DNA of 40,286 nt from Deltaproteobacteria bacterium (GCA_009379725.1 WHTF01000023.1:1-40286), one strand, 5' to 3'; positions 16,207 to 25,140 are shown, counted from the first letter of the stretch. Made by a program: numbers and translations. The notes: generated by a model from the sequence alone, not told the origin.

Positions 16207-16821
16207 CTAAAGCACCCCTGTGAGCTCAAACCGATTGTCGCCTAACCAGATACCTTCGAGTCGGACACGATCACCGACGCTCATCCGACGAAACTGTTCT
16301 TCAGTGCGATCGGAAGACGCTTGTGGAAGATAGACAGTGGTCATTCCGCCCGAAGCGCTCCGGAGCTCGATTACCCCGCGTTCGCTTAGCACCCGCTCAA
16401 CCGTCCCCTCGATGGTCACGTTGCGCGCGCGGCCACTGTCGCGTACGCGAATGAATTCCGCCACCGCCCGGCCGCCGGAGGTCTCTTGCAGTCGAACCTC
16501 CACTAGGTCGCCGGTTCGGATGCGGCTGGCTGGAGCTTCTTTATCGTCAACGATCACACGCGTATCGTTGGTGTAGCTCACGACTTGGCTTTGCCGCTCA
16601 TTGGTGCGCAGATAAATTTCCCGACGACTAAAATCCACGTCCTCCACGGAACCGGCCAATACGATGGCCTCCGTGCGAGAGCGCGACTCCAATGTCTGTC
16701 TACCGATCAATGAGACATTCTCACAGCCGGCATACGCTACCGGCATCGCCGTCAAGAAAATCAAAGCGACTATCGCGCCCGGCGCTTTTGACGCTCGCCT
16801 GTTTTTAATTCTGACCTTCAT
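16207..16821 (-). CDS. exported DUF5666-like beta protein
   Basis: A 204-residue protein with an N-terminal signal peptide (basic MKVRIKNRRASK, then a hydrophobic core IVALIFLTAMPVAYA). The mature part is made of repeated small beta modules: LAGSVEDVDFSRREIYLRTN...RVIVDD, RTGDLVEVRLQ...FIRVRDSG, TIEGTVERVLSERGVIELRS, MSVGDRVRLEGIWLGDNRF. This is the OB-like layout seen in DUF5666 or YgiW-like exported proteins, which tend to bind small ligands or sit near envelope enzymes. The family call rests on the pattern, not on a decisive motif. It starts 12 bases after the M48 gene stop, so they are almost certainly one operon. Confidence 0.65.
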   Translation of the reverse strand: MKVRIKNRRASKAPGAIVALIFLTAMPVAYAGCENVSLIGRQTLESRSRTEAIVLAGSVEDVDFSRREIYLRTNERQSQVVSYTNDTRVIVDDKEAPASRIRTGDLVEVRLQETSGGRAVAEFIRVRDSGRARNVTIEGTVERVLSERGVIELRSASGGMTTVYLPQASSDRTEEQFRRMSVGDRVRLEGIWLGDNRFELTGVL

Positions 16822-16833
16822 AGTGGTGTGGAG

Positions 16834-17514
16834 TTAACGCTGTTTTTTCAACTCAGCGATTCGATCTTCAGTGGCTGGATGAGTAGAAAGAAAGCCTCCT
16901 CCTCCCCCACCTCCTGAGGCGCGCGCGACCCAGCTCAGAGCATCGATCATGACGTCTCTAGAGTGCCCCGCCCGTTCTAGTATCGTCACGCCGTGGCGGT
17001 CCGCGGCATACTCTTCCGTTCGGCTATAACCGCGGGCGATGAGGTTCCCCGCGATCGGCGTCACCGCGCTGCTCCCGGGCAAGAGTTGCTCGAGCAGGAT
17101 GACACCGAGGTTTAGGCCGACGCCCAGAGTTTGCAGCTTAGCGACATGGCCCAGATCGTCGTGAGCGATCTCGTGGGCCATGATGCCGCGCAGTTGTTCA
17201 TCGCTGGCCTTTTCTAACAGGCCGGTGGTGACATAGAACTCTCCGCCGCCGGCATTGGCGGCATTGATCTCCGGTTGATCGATGATGCCGATCTTCACAT
17301 CTTTCGGACTTTTAGGATTATTCATTTTTTGCAGCAAAGGCGTGACGATTCGGTAGAACCGTTCGGCTTGTCGAGGATCCACCCTCCGGATGTCTGCGGG
17401 TTGCCGGCGTTGATCGTTGCCACTTTCCCGTGGCGCAGAAGCGCCGTCCGCTACGACACAGCCGGAAGCGGACAAAACTAATGCTAAGGTCACCGCGCTA
17501 AAAGTTGATTTCAT
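16834..17514 (-). CDS. M48 family metalloprotease lipoprotein
   Basis: A 226-residue protein. The lipoprotein signal ends in the lipobox LSASGC (Cys19). The zinc site is His114-Glu115-x2-His118 (IMAHEIAHDDLGH), with the third ligand probably Glu168 in RTEEYAADRHG. The layout is that of a compact periplasmic Zn-protease of the BepA/LoiP (YggG) type, which clears misassembled outer-membrane proteins. A C-terminal Gly-rich run (GGGGGG, about residue 200) precedes the STHPATEDRIAELK end found in this family. It is followed in the same operon by the DUF5666-like gene (12 bases) and preceded by the SHOCT-like gene (30 bases). Confidence 0.9.
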   Translation of the reverse strand: MKSTFSAVTLALVLSASGCVVADGASAPRESGNDQRRQPADIRRVDPRQAERFYRIVTPLLQKMNNPKSPKDVKIGIIDQPEINAANAGGGEFYVTTGLLEKASDEQLRGIMAHEIAHDDLGHVAKLQTLGVGLNLGVILLEQLLPGSSAVTPIAGNLIARGYSRTEEYAADRHGVTILERAGHSRDVMIDALSWVARASGGGGGGGFLSTHPATEDRIAELKKQR

Positions 17515-17544
17515 TGCAAGCCCGCACCAGAGCGGTGATCATAA

Positions 17545-17769
17545 CTAATAGATGATCGAACCTTTCTCGATTTGTTTCCTACGATCGTCATATTCCTCGC
17601 GGGATATTCTTTTATTCTTATAGTCTTCGTCCAACTGGTCCATCTGCCGTTTAGCCTGATATTCATATCCCGCACCCGCTGCCAACCCGCCTGCGGCGGC
17701 TCCGCCTAGAAAAGCACAACTCCATTGAGTCATACTTACTAAAACTAGTAGCAAGACATAACGTTGCAT
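17545..17769 (-). CDS. small Gly-zipper protein with SHOCT-like tail
   Basis: A 74-residue protein. The N-terminus is hydrophobic (MQRYVLLLVLVSMTQWSC), possibly a lipoprotein signal, though the TQWSC box is not classical. A GGAAAGGLAAGAGYEYQAK glycine-zipper segment follows. The C-terminal 30 residues (LDEDYKNKRISREEYDDRRKQI) have the form of the short SHOCT-type helix pair. A GAGGG ribosome site is close to the ATG. It is probably an envelope accessory protein in the same operon as the M48 protease. The exact role is unknown. Confidence 0.7.
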   Translation of the reverse strand: MQRYVLLLVLVSMTQWSCAFLGGAAAGGLAAGAGYEYQAKRQMDQLDEDYKNKRISREEYDDRRKQIEKGSIIY

Positions 17770-18240
17770 AAGCGTACCCTCGCTTTCTTCTTTTCTCTAA
17801 CCAGTAGCGAACTTGGAGAGAGCAATGGATGTGCCACAACTGAGAACGTACTTAGAAGTTCAATCAAAGTGTACTTACGAACTGAAAGAGCCAGTGTCCC
17901 ATGATTTGAACGTCTTAAAAGTAGAACAGAGCATGATCGTATCGGCGCAATTGTGGGACGCAAACTGCACAAGCAAAGTTGGTATTCCCGATCCTTGAAT
18001 CACAGCGCCCACTGAATCAATGTGTTATCGATCCATCTGAAGCCTGGCGCGAACTTCGCTGGGATTCAAAGCACGAGAAAATCTGCGACACAAGTAGAGA
18101 TTACTGCTGCGATGGCGGATGAACTGATCGAAGAGGCTGGCGGAACCGAAGAGTCCTCACCCCCCACGTCGTCGCTGAGCGGACGACGGTGAGGGTGAGA
18201 GCGAGTTTGAACTTGACGCGGGATTGCTTATAACAACCGC
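17770..18240. other. intergenic stretch, degraded or non-coding
   Basis: These 471 bases hold no gene that I can support. A 56-codon plus-strand frame (GTG at 18022, stop 18190-18192) reads protein-like in its middle (STRKSATQVEITAAMADELIEE) but has no ribosome site, matches no family I know, and its last codons come from the palindromic element. It may be the remnant of a 3' gene end. Otherwise the region contains AT-rich spacer and the inverted repeat listed separately. Confidence 0.45.
18155..18194. repeat. palindromic repeat with bulged stem
   Basis: CCTCAC (18155-18160), a 6-base bulge CCCCCA, and CGTCGTC (18167-18173) pair with GACGACG GTGAGG (18182-18194) around an 8-base loop. The CCTCAC...GTGAGG arms are like those of the dispersed CCCTCACCC-type palindromes common in GC-rich environmental genomes. 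It lies 46 bases after the stop of the outer-membrane barrel gene and may also end its transcript. Confidence 0.5.
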
Positions 18241-18798
18241 TTACGGCCTTCTGGTGCCGGCCCCGGAGCCACCCCACATAAAACCAACACCGATATTGAA
18301 CACATGGTTGCCGTTATCGGATTCGTTATTGATTCGCTCGAATTTATCCCAAAACCACTCGTACCGATAACCTAGATTCAAGAACGTCTGTTCATGAACG
18401 AAAAGTTTAACGCCCGCCTGAGGGCCGAGGGTTCCGGTGACGTCGCGATCGTTCCAGGCTGCGCCGATGAAACCACCGAGATAAGGCACGATGATGTCGG
18501 TGACTCGAAAATGATAGTTAAGGAATGGCGCGGTTGTCGCGATCCATTGATCACTCGCATCCTCGATAAAATTATAATTAAGCGCCTGTCGAAACCCAAG
18601 TTGCCATCCTGGGCTCAGGTAAACCCCATAACTTAAATCAAGATTTAAATTGCCGATGTCGGAGCCTTCTGCATGAAACAACCCCCCCGAAACTTGAACC
18701 TCGCTGGCGCCTTGGCGGGGTGCGGCGGCGACGCTCGCGACTCCAGCGAGCGAGCCGATCAAGGCCCAACTCACAAGAGAAAGAAAAACTTTTTTCAT
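18241..18798 (-). CDS. outer-membrane beta-barrel protein, hypothetical
   Basis: A 185-residue protein with a signal peptide (MKKVFLSLVSWALIGSLAGV, cleavage after VAAA) and alternating amphipathic strands: VQVSGGLFHAEG, LNLDLSYGVYLSPGWQLGFRQAL, PFLNYHFRVTDIIVPYLGGFIG, GPQAGVKLFVHEQTFLNLGYRYEWFW, HVFNIGVGFMWGG. This is the pattern of an eight-stranded small barrel (OmpW/OmpA-like or outer_membrane_beta-barrel superfamily). The ligand or role is unknown. GGAGG precedes the ATG. It is a single gene on the minus strand, bounded by hairpins on both sides. Confidence 0.8.
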   Translation of the reverse strand: MKKVFLSLVSWALIGSLAGVASVAAAPRQGASEVQVSGGLFHAEGSDIGNLNLDLSYGVYLSPGWQLGFRQALNYNFIEDASDQWIATTAPFLNYHFRVTDIIVPYLGGFIGAAWNDRDVTGTLGPQAGVKLFVHEQTFLNLGYRYEWFWDKFERINNESDNGNHVFNIGVGFMWGGSGAGTRRP

Positions 18799-18945
18799 AG
18801 AATACCTCCGCTCATAAAATTTAACGCTTTATGTGAGCAACGAAGGTGCCATCTCGCCCGATTGTAGGGAAGCTTTGTAAAACAACAAGGTTTCGGTCGG
18901 CAGTTCGGGACGGTGTCCGGTAATTGATACTTTTCGCGCCGCTAG

Positions 18946-18965
18946 GTGTAGCGTGAATGCTACAC
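18946..18965. repeat. 7-base inverted repeat hairpin
   Basis: GTGTAGC (18946-18952) and GCTACAC (18959-18965) are perfectly complementary with a 6-base loop. On the minus strand this lies between the end of the frameshifted small gene (19010) and the start of the barrel gene (18798), in a region otherwise without structure, and may be an operator or processing hairpin. Confidence 0.5.
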
Positions 18966-19009
18966 TGAGACATGTTGTGCTTCTAATGACGGCCGAAGCG
19001 CCGGAAACG

Positions 19010-19237
19010 CTAAATTTTTTTGCCTCCGGCGAGAACCATCGGAATCCCGCCCGCCAATGCCGCGCCGCCAACGATCGGCGGTAGCGGAATAGTTTTTTTC
19101 TTTTTCCGCGGTGGCTTCGATCGGGCCCACATCAACGACCTCTACCCGCTCGTGTATGTGATACCTTGATAGGCCAGCGCTGCGACTCCGAGAATAATCA
19201 TAACTACACCGACCACCATCATAGAACTCATACGCAT
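19010..19237 (-). pseudogene. small membrane protein gene with two compensating frameshifts
   Basis: From the ATG at 19237 (GGAGG 6 bases upstream) the frame reads MRMSSMMVVGVVMIILGVAA LAYQGITYT, then hits a stop. The adjacent frame continues with ERVEVVDVGPIEATAEKEK, and the first frame resumes with TIPLPPIVGGAALAGGIPMV LAGGKKI and a stop. This is, from memory, the standard order of a ~75-residue two-helix protein found in many proteobacteria (LAYQGI.YTT..VVD.GP..ATA...KTIPLPP..GG.AL.GG). One base is missing near 19151/19152 and one is extra in the seven-T run 19093-19099; the net shift is zero, total 76 codons. Either recent double mutation or, more likely, sequencing/assembly error in homopolymers. 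Confidence 0.75.
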
Positions 19238-19267
19238 AAATTGACCTCCGTTTTTCCAACCGATGGA

Positions 19268-19417
19268 CTAAATCGATCGCCTGCCTTGGATGAGTTGAAT
19301 CAGCAGCACGACCACCGCGATCACAAGAAGCAGGTGAATGAATCCTCCGATTGCATAGCCGCTAACGAAGCCTAACAACCACAACACCAAAAGAACTATA
19401 AAAAGGGTCCAGAGCAT
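19268..19417 (-). CDS. lmo0937-type small membrane protein
   Basis: A 49-residue protein, ATG at 19417 with AAAGGAGG upstream; the longer in-frame start is not supported. It reads MLWTLFIVLLVLWLLGFVSG, YAIGGFIHLLLVIAVVVLLI, QLIQGRRSI: two helices with the W-x2-LLG...GG.IH.LLVIAV..LL.QL..GRR signature of the lmo0937 family. The function is unknown. It sits just upstream of the frameshifted small gene on the same strand (30 bases), so the two form a pair of miniprotein genes. Confidence 0.9.
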   Translation of the reverse strand: MLWTLFIVLLVLWLLGFVSGYAIGGFIHLLLVIAVVVLLIQLIQGRRSI

Positions 19418-19598
19418 GATGGCCTCCTTTGTTGTGTCCTCTGTTGCCTCAACGGATTGAGGTTGGGCATAGTACATGCCCGAAGGCAACCAATGGATGT
19501 GCGCTTCACTGTTCGCATGAAATTCACTAAAAAAGTTTGGGCCAATTTAGAACTCACCTCCCAAATGAACCTGGATGGTTGCCGGCGGATGGCGGCAA

Positions 19599-20858
19599 TT
19601 ATGAGTGTTTTCGATCGGCTAGGGACATCAAAGTTACCTCATCGAGGTTCTCGTGAACGACCGCATCGCGGCGGCGCAAAAACTCCGCTACGACATCGCC
19701 ATTGTCGATGCCGAAATCTATTCCGCCATGCAAAGCGTCGAGAATTTCCGTGGCCGCTATCTGTTCGGGCGGCCGCGCAAGGCTGATTCCCGCCGGCTGG
19801 GCAGCGCGTAAAAGCATGCCGCGGCCGACGAACTTTTCCAGCAGGGGATCAATCTGGTCGGGCGGCACTCCGAGTGTGCGGCTCAGATACCTTTCCGTCG
19901 CTGGAGGTTTGCCGGCAATAAAGCGGCGGGCAACCTCACACAACAAGGACAACGCCAGCCGTTCTTCAAAAATATGTCCCTGTTTTCCATGCGCGAAACT
20001 CGGCAGGTACACCGATGAATGTTGATGTAAATACGCCATCTCGCCACCGACCAGCACAATGAGCCAAGCCACATAAAGCCAGATCAAGAACACAACGAGA
20101 ATCGCAAATCCCGAATAGATGGCGGCATAGCTCACTGAATTGACGATGAAAGCGGTAAAGGCAATGCTGGACAGCTGCCACAGAATCGCCGCGATCCCTG
20201 CGCCGATGACAGCCGAACTGAACGGCACATGCACGCTCGGAATGAACTTGTACAAGAAGGTAAAGCCGGCGCAGAGAAAAAGGAAAGGCAGTACCCGCGT
20301 CAGCAACGCCACTCTTATCCCAAAGACATTCAGGTCCACCAAGCGTTGCACCAACCAGTAACTCTGAGCGGATGCAATCAGGGCCAAGCAGGCAAAAATA
20401 AGCACGGGACCCACCAGGAGCATTCCCAGGTATTCACCGTATCGCCGGGTCCACGTCCGAGACGGCTGAGTTCGCCAGATTTGGTTCAAAGACTCTTCGA
20501 TATTGCCGACCAAGTAAATCACCGAATAAAAAAGCCCGGCGACGCCGACGGCGCCCAGCACGTCGACACGGGTATTGTTGACGAATCCGATCAAACGGCG
20601 GGTAATCTCAATTCGATCAGGCCCGAGGGGAGCGAGCGCTTGAGTCAAAAACGGCTCGATCATGTATTGCGCGCCAAAGGCTTTAAGCACGGAAAAGGTT
20701 ACCGCAAGAAACGGCACCAGAGAGAGCAAAGTCGCGTAAGTCAGGCTTGCCGCGCGCAAGCCGAGCATGTCGTCGTAATACCTCTTCAGAGCGATATACG
20801 CGAGTTGCGAGGAACGAATTCTCAGTGATTTTAAAGCGCGCAGCACAGAACTCGCCAC
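19599..20858 (-). CDS. YihY/UPF0761 family inner-membrane protein
   Basis: A 419-residue protein. The GTG at 20858 is chosen because GGGAGGA lies 6 bases upstream; a TTG at 20903 is possible but unsupported. Six membrane segments fill residues ~30-285, beginning with the family motif DDMLGLRAASLTYATLLSLVPFLAV. Further family phrases are GVAGLFYSVIYLVGNIEESLNQIW and a final FAILVVFLIWLYVAWLIVLVGGEM. A cytosolic winged-helix-like tail follows (HIFEERLALSLLCEVARRFI... YLSRTLGVPPDQIDPLLEKFVGRGML). The family was once called RNase BN; that activity does not belong to it, and YihY proteins have been linked to envelope stress and lipid transport with AsmA-like partners. Here TamB and DUF748 proteins are in the same window. 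Confidence 0.9.
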   Translation of the reverse strand: MASSVLRALKSLRIRSSQLAYIALKRYYDDMLGLRAASLTYATLLSLVPFLAVTFSVLKAFGAQYMIEPFLTQALAPLGPDRIEITRRLIGFVNNTRVDVLGAVGVAGLFYSVIYLVGNIEESLNQIWRTQPSRTWTRRYGEYLGMLLVGPVLIFACLALIASAQSYWLVQRLVDLNVFGIRVALLTRVLPFLFLCAGFTFLYKFIPSVHVPFSSAVIGAGIAAILWQLSSIAFTAFIVNSVSYAAIYSGFAILVVFLIWLYVAWLIVLVGGEMAYLHQHSSVYLPSFAHGKQGHIFEERLALSLLCEVARRFIAGKPPATERYLSRTLGVPPDQIDPLLEKFVGRGMLLRAAQPAGISLARPPEQIAATEILDALHGGIDFGIDNGDVVAEFLRRRDAVVHENLDEVTLMSLADRKHS

Positions 20859-21204
20859 CGGGTATCCTCCCGCTTGCGGAGATGAGAAACTTCCAACGTT
20901 CAATAGATGCCGGTCAGAAGCATACGATTAAGAGGGCAAAAAATATGCCGACAGCGACTCTGAACACGTACGAACTTTGCGACGCTCGCGTGTCTCGAAT
21001 TTGATAACGCCGTCGAGACTGTCCCGGACTTGAGATGACCCGGCGATTTCTACCGATAATTCTTTGGCTCCCTCCGAAGTTAATCTTGACTGCGCTTTGG
21101 AACACCCAGGTATGAGAGATGCGGGGATAAAAACCGAAGGATTAGTTAGACGGTCGATTCTGCATTCGGGCTCGTAGCGCGAGCGGCGAACTATTCGGAG
21201 TTTT
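20859..21204. other. intergenic spacer, YihY gene to sensor operon
   Basis: These 346 bases lie between the start of the YihY gene and the last gene of the stressosome operon. The YihY promoter should be here. ORFs of 60-98 codons in both directions lack ribosome sites or recognisable sequence. I see no further structure. Confidence 0.45.
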
Positions 21205-24200
21205 TCACTGGCTCTGGTCCGCACGACCTTTTAGTAGGTTTCGCGCAATCAGCTTGTCGACCTCCCTGATGTCGAAGGGTTTCATCAAGAACTCGTCAAA
21301 GCCCGCTTGGCGGGCGCGTATATGTTCTTCGTAACCGTGACCGGAGAGAGCGATAAACACGGTTTTTGCCAGCGATTCGATCGCTCTGAGCCGCCGGAAT
21401 ACCTCATAGCCGCTGATGTCCGGCAGACTGATGTCCAAGAGCACCAGATCGGGTTCGAATTCTCGAGCGAGCCGAATCGCTGCGTGTCCGGTTGAAGCGG
21501 TGCGCACCGTGTATCCCTCCATCTCCAGCAGACGGCTCGTCGCATTGAGCGCCACGGAACGATCGTCAACCACCAGGATACGCCAGTTCTTAGATGAAGT
21601 CCGCTCGTCGAACGCATCGACGGCCGGCGCGCTCTCTGCTTGCGCCAGCGGGTCGGCGCGCATCTTCGGCTGGTTCGAAGCCTCCTCGGTCGCCGATCTT
21701 GCGGTATAGCGTGCGATCACCGTCAATAGGTTTTCTATATCGATAGGTTTGGCGAGATAGTCGTCACAGCCGGCCTCGAGGCACTTATCGCGCTCTCCCA
21801 ACATGGCTGCCGCCGTCACGGCAATGATCGGCTTGCGAAAACCTAGGCGGCGCACTCTTCGAGCCACCTCATAGCCATCGAGTCTTGGCATTTGGATATC
21901 CAGAAGAATCAAATCGAAGTCACCCGGCCTCTGTTTGATCACCTCGACCGCCGCTTCGCCATTCTCGATCGACGTCACCAGGCCTCCGGCCTTCTCAATA
22001 AAATAACGCATGAGGCGGCGGATATCGGGTTGGTCTTCGCAAACCAACACTCGGGCACTCATCTTGTCCGCGAACAATCGGTCGACAGCTTGGCTATTAT
22101 CCTGTGCAACTGCCAAGCCGTAGGGCGAATCAGAAACAACCTGAACCGGCAGGGTGATTCGAAACGTGCTGCCGTGCCCCGCCAGACTATCGACTGCAAT
22201 GGTACCCCCCAAGGCGCCGACTACGCGGTGAGTGATTGCCAGTCCTAAACCCGTCCCGCCGTATACTTTAGTCACGGAACTGTCGCCCTGGGTAAAAGGA
22301 TCGAACAGATTCCGTTGCTGTTCTCGGGTCATGCCGATACCGGAGTCGCTGACTTCAAACTGCAGTTCGGATTCCGCGCTCAGAAAACGCACGACGAGCT
22401 CGACGCTGCCTCGCTCGGTGAATTTGATCGCATTGCTCAACAAGTTGATAAGAATTTGGCGCAACCTTTTGGGATCAATTTCAATCTTTTGCGGAATCAC
22501 TCCGTCGTATTTCAGAATTAACGGCAACGCCTTTTCTCTCGCGTTTACTTCCATCAGCGCGTAGATTTCGGACAAGAAACCCGGCAAATGGATTGGTTCT
22601 TTGTCGAACCCGAGTCCTTTCGCCTCGATTTTTGCCAGGTCAAGAATATCGTTGATGATCTGCAACAGATACTGGCCGCTTTGTTTAATCGTCCGCGCGC
22701 ACTCGATATCCTCGGGATCGCTCAGGCGATCCAACAAAATTTCAGCGTACCCCATCACTCCGGTCATGGGGCTGCGAATCTCATGGCTCATATTGGCGAG
22801 AAATTCACTCTTGGCGCGGCTCGCCCCGTCGGCCGCTTCTTTTGCCTCGATCAGCGCTTGTTCGACCTGCTTGCGCGCGGTGGCGTCGCGCAAAAGTCCG
22901 GTAAAGAAGCGGCGGTCACCGATCAGCGTCTCGCTGACGCCGAGATCAATGGGACATTCGCTGCCGTCCTTGCGCCGGCCGCGCACTTCGCGGCCGATGC
23001 CGATAACTTTGCGCTCTCCGGTCGTCCGATAATGATGCAAATAGCCGTCATGTTCGGAGCAAAAGGGTTCAGGCATGAGCATTGAGACATTACGGCCGAT
23101 CACCTCGCGCGCAGTGTAGCCGAACATTTTTTCGACTGCCGGATTGACCGACGCAATGATGCCGTATTCATCGATGGTCACGATGCCGTCGACGGCGGTC
23201 TCCACGATCGCCTTCAAGTGCGCCGCCGCTTCCGCCACCGCCCGCTCCGCCTCCTCGAGAATCGTGATGTCGCGATTGACCTCGAGAATGACCCCCCCGT
23301 CAGGCCGCGCGATGCGCTGCTGGCGGCTGAGAACCGCGACTGGATCGCCGTGTTTGTTTGTATGGGTCAGGCGCCCTTCCCATTCGCCTTCCCGGAGAAT
23401 TTTGTGTTGAATTTCCTGCAGCGAAACCGGATGCAGGGTTTTTAACAAATCGTGCATCGATCGGCCGATAGCCTCCTCAGCGGAATAGCCGTACAATTTT
23501 GCCGCGCCTTCGTTCCAGTATTCAATACCTCGATCAGCCCCCCAGACGCTGATCGCATCCAGCGAAAGATCCAAAAGCCGCGCTTGCTGCTCGCGCTGTT
23601 GCTCGATTCGCTTGCGCTCGGTAATATCGCGCGCCATAACCGAAGTACCGACAATCCGGGTATCGATCTTGATCGGTGAGATGCTTAGGGACACGTCGAA
23701 AAGGCTGCCGTCCTTGCGCCGCCGTACCGTCTCAAGTTGATCGATGGCTTCGCCGCGCCGCAACGTTTCGGATATTCGAGCTGATTCAGCGATGCGATCG
23801 GGCGGCACAAAAATCTCCGCCGTTCGCCCTACCGCTTCGCTCTCTGACCAGCCGAAGAGTTTTTCCGCCGCTCGATTCCAGGTGACAATCTTCAAATCAG
23901 GTGAAAACGACATGATGGCGTCCTCGGAAGAAGTCACGATCGCGGCCAGGTGGGCCAGGCTCTGCTCCGAAGCCTTCTCTCTAGTGATATCCTGAACTTC
24001 AACGACTGCGCCGATCGCCGTTCCATCTTGAGTGATCGGGCTGGCGGCACAGCGCACGGAAAAGAATGTGCCGTCTTTGCGGACGAACTCGTCCTCGTGA
24101 CCTACAAGCTTGTCACTCAAGCACAACGAACTGTTTAGCGGGCATTCGTTGACTGGATAAGGCGAGCCATCATGCCGGCTGTGATGAACTTTTTCGTGCA

Positions 24201-25140
24201 GGACATGCCCGATCAACTCCTCCTCGCTGTATCCGGTCAGCTGACGCGCTGCCGCATTAGCAAAGATGATACGACCGGCGGGATCGATCATGAATAACAT
24301 TGATTGCGCATTATCCATCGTGCTTTGCAATAGTTGCGTCTGATGGCGCACTTCCTGTTGGGCGCGCGTGCGTTCGGTAATATCGCGAGTAAAGCAGCGA
24401 CTGTGGATAAATCGACCCTCTTCCCAAAGCGCGCTTGAGTCGATCAAGACGTCCCGGATCATGCCGTCCTTGCGGCGCATCCGCGCCTCGTAGCCGGCTA
24501 CCGCTTCGCCGCGAGCGAGGCGCCCGAGTATATCTTCGATGACCGGCGCGTCGGCGTGAAACTCATTAATGTGGCGGCCGATGTATTCCTCGGGCGTATA
24601 ACCAAGCATCTGCAGCTCGGCCTTGTTGGCCCAGAGGATGATGCCGTCGGGCCCAACCCAATGAAGGCCTATGGTGGCGTTTTCAACAAAATCGCGGAGG
24701 TTCGCTTCACTGCGGCGCAGCTCCGCCACAAGATGCCGATTTTCTTGCTCGCGGCTATGCAGGCGCAGCAGCGCACGCACGGTGGCCACCAATTCACTGG
24801 CTTCAACCGGCTCGATCAGATAGGCGTCGGCTCCGCCCTCCAAGCCCTGCACGCGATCCTCGGTGGTCACGTGCGCTGCGGAGATCTGCAACACCATGGT
24901 ATCGTGACACTGTGGATCGCTCTTGATGAGGTTACAGACATCGAGGCCGCTGAAGTCGGGCAGCTTGACATCGAGCAGCACGAGTTGCGGTAGAGCTTCT
25001 TTCACCAACCGTAACGCCGCCGCGCCGGTTTCAGCCTCCAAGACCCGGTAATGCGCGCGCTGCAAAATGCGGCTTTTGGCGTAACGGCCGGCCTCATTGT
25101 CGTCGACGTTGAGAATAGTGTAGGTCTGGGTCTGGCTCAT
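21205..25140 (-). CDS. REC-PAS5-HisKA-HATPase-REC-REC hybrid histidine kinase
   Basis: A 1311-residue cytosolic phosphorelay protein. In order: a receiver (1-125, Asp57 in LVLLDVKLPDFSGLD), five PAS domains (about 145-265, 275-395, 400-515, 520-640, 645-765), HisKA with His786 (FLANMSHEIRSPMTGVMGYA), HATPase (~890-1010; NLLSNAIKFTE, DSGIGMT, GGTGLGLAI), and two C-terminal receivers (~1029-1145, LILLDIQMPRLDGYE; ~1185-1300, LVLLDISLPDISGYE). No membrane segment. PAS1-3 and PAS5 each end in a DITERK-like PAC. The N-terminal receiver makes it a likely phospho-acceptor of another kinase as well as a kinase itself, and the two C-terminal receivers should feed an Hpt partner not seen here. It is the last gene of the stressosome operon, 24 bases after the preceding kinase gene. 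Confidence 0.92.
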   Translation of the reverse strand: MSQTQTYTILNVDDNEAGRYAKSRILQRAHYRVLEAETGAAALRLVKEALPQLVLLDVKLPDFSGLDVCNLIKSDPQCHDTMVLQISAAHVTTEDRVQGLEGGADAYLIEPVEASELVATVRALLRLHSREQENRHLVAELRRSEANLRDFVENATIGLHWVGPDGIILWANKAELQMLGYTPEEYIGRHINEFHADAPVIEDILGRLARGEAVAGYEARMRRKDGMIRDVLIDSSALWEEGRFIHSRCFTRDITERTRAQQEVRHQTQLLQSTMDNAQSMLFMIDPAGRIIFANAAARQLTGYSEEELIGHVLHEKVHHSRHDGSPYPVNECPLNSSLCLSDKLVGHEDEFVRKDGTFFSVRCAASPITQDGTAIGAVVEVQDITREKASEQSLAHLAAIVTSSEDAIMSFSPDLKIVTWNRAAEKLFGWSESEAVGRTAEIFVPPDRIAESARISETLRRGEAIDQLETVRRRKDGSLFDVSLSISPIKIDTRIVGTSVMARDITERKRIEQQREQQARLLDLSLDAISVWGADRGIEYWNEGAAKLYGYSAEEAIGRSMHDLLKTLHPVSLQEIQHKILREGEWEGRLTHTNKHGDPVAVLSRQQRIARPDGGVILEVNRDITILEEAERAVAEAAAHLKAIVETAVDGIVTIDEYGIIASVNPAVEKMFGYTAREVIGRNVSMLMPEPFCSEHDGYLHHYRTTGERKVIGIGREVRGRRKDGSECPIDLGVSETLIGDRRFFTGLLRDATARKQVEQALIEAKEAADGASRAKSEFLANMSHEIRSPMTGVMGYAEILLDRLSDPEDIECARTIKQSGQYLLQIINDILDLAKIEAKGLGFDKEPIHLPGFLSEIYALMEVNAREKALPLILKYDGVIPQKIEIDPKRLRQILINLLSNAIKFTERGSVELVVRFLSAESELQFEVSDSGIGMTREQQRNLFDPFTQGDSSVTKVYGGTGLGLAITHRVVGALGGTIAVDSLAGHGSTFRITLPVQVVSDSPYGLAVAQDNSQAVDRLFADKMSARVLVCEDQPDIRRLMRYFIEKAGGLVTSIENGEAAVEVIKQRPGDFDLILLDIQMPRLDGYEVARRVRRLGFRKPIIAVTAAAMLGERDKCLEAGCDDYLAKPIDIENLLTVIARYTARSATEEASNQPKMRADPLAQAESAPAVDAFDERTSSKNWRILVVDDRSVALNATSRLLEMEGYTVRTASTGHAAIRLAREFEPDLVLLDISLPDISGYEVFRRLRAIESLAKTVFIALSGHGYEEHIRARQAGFDEFLMKPFDIREVDKLIARNLLKGRADQSQ

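Noticed and set aside
18022-18192. 56-codon plus-strand frame reading STRKSATQVEITAAMADELIEE
   Set aside because: No ribosome site, no family match, and its end is built from a palindromic repeat; at most a gene remnant.
18960-19259. 99-codon minus-strand frame containing VEVVDVGPIEATAEKEK
   Set aside because: Only its middle matches a real protein; the start and end are out of frame relics. It is the central part of the twice-frameshifted small gene listed as pseudogene.
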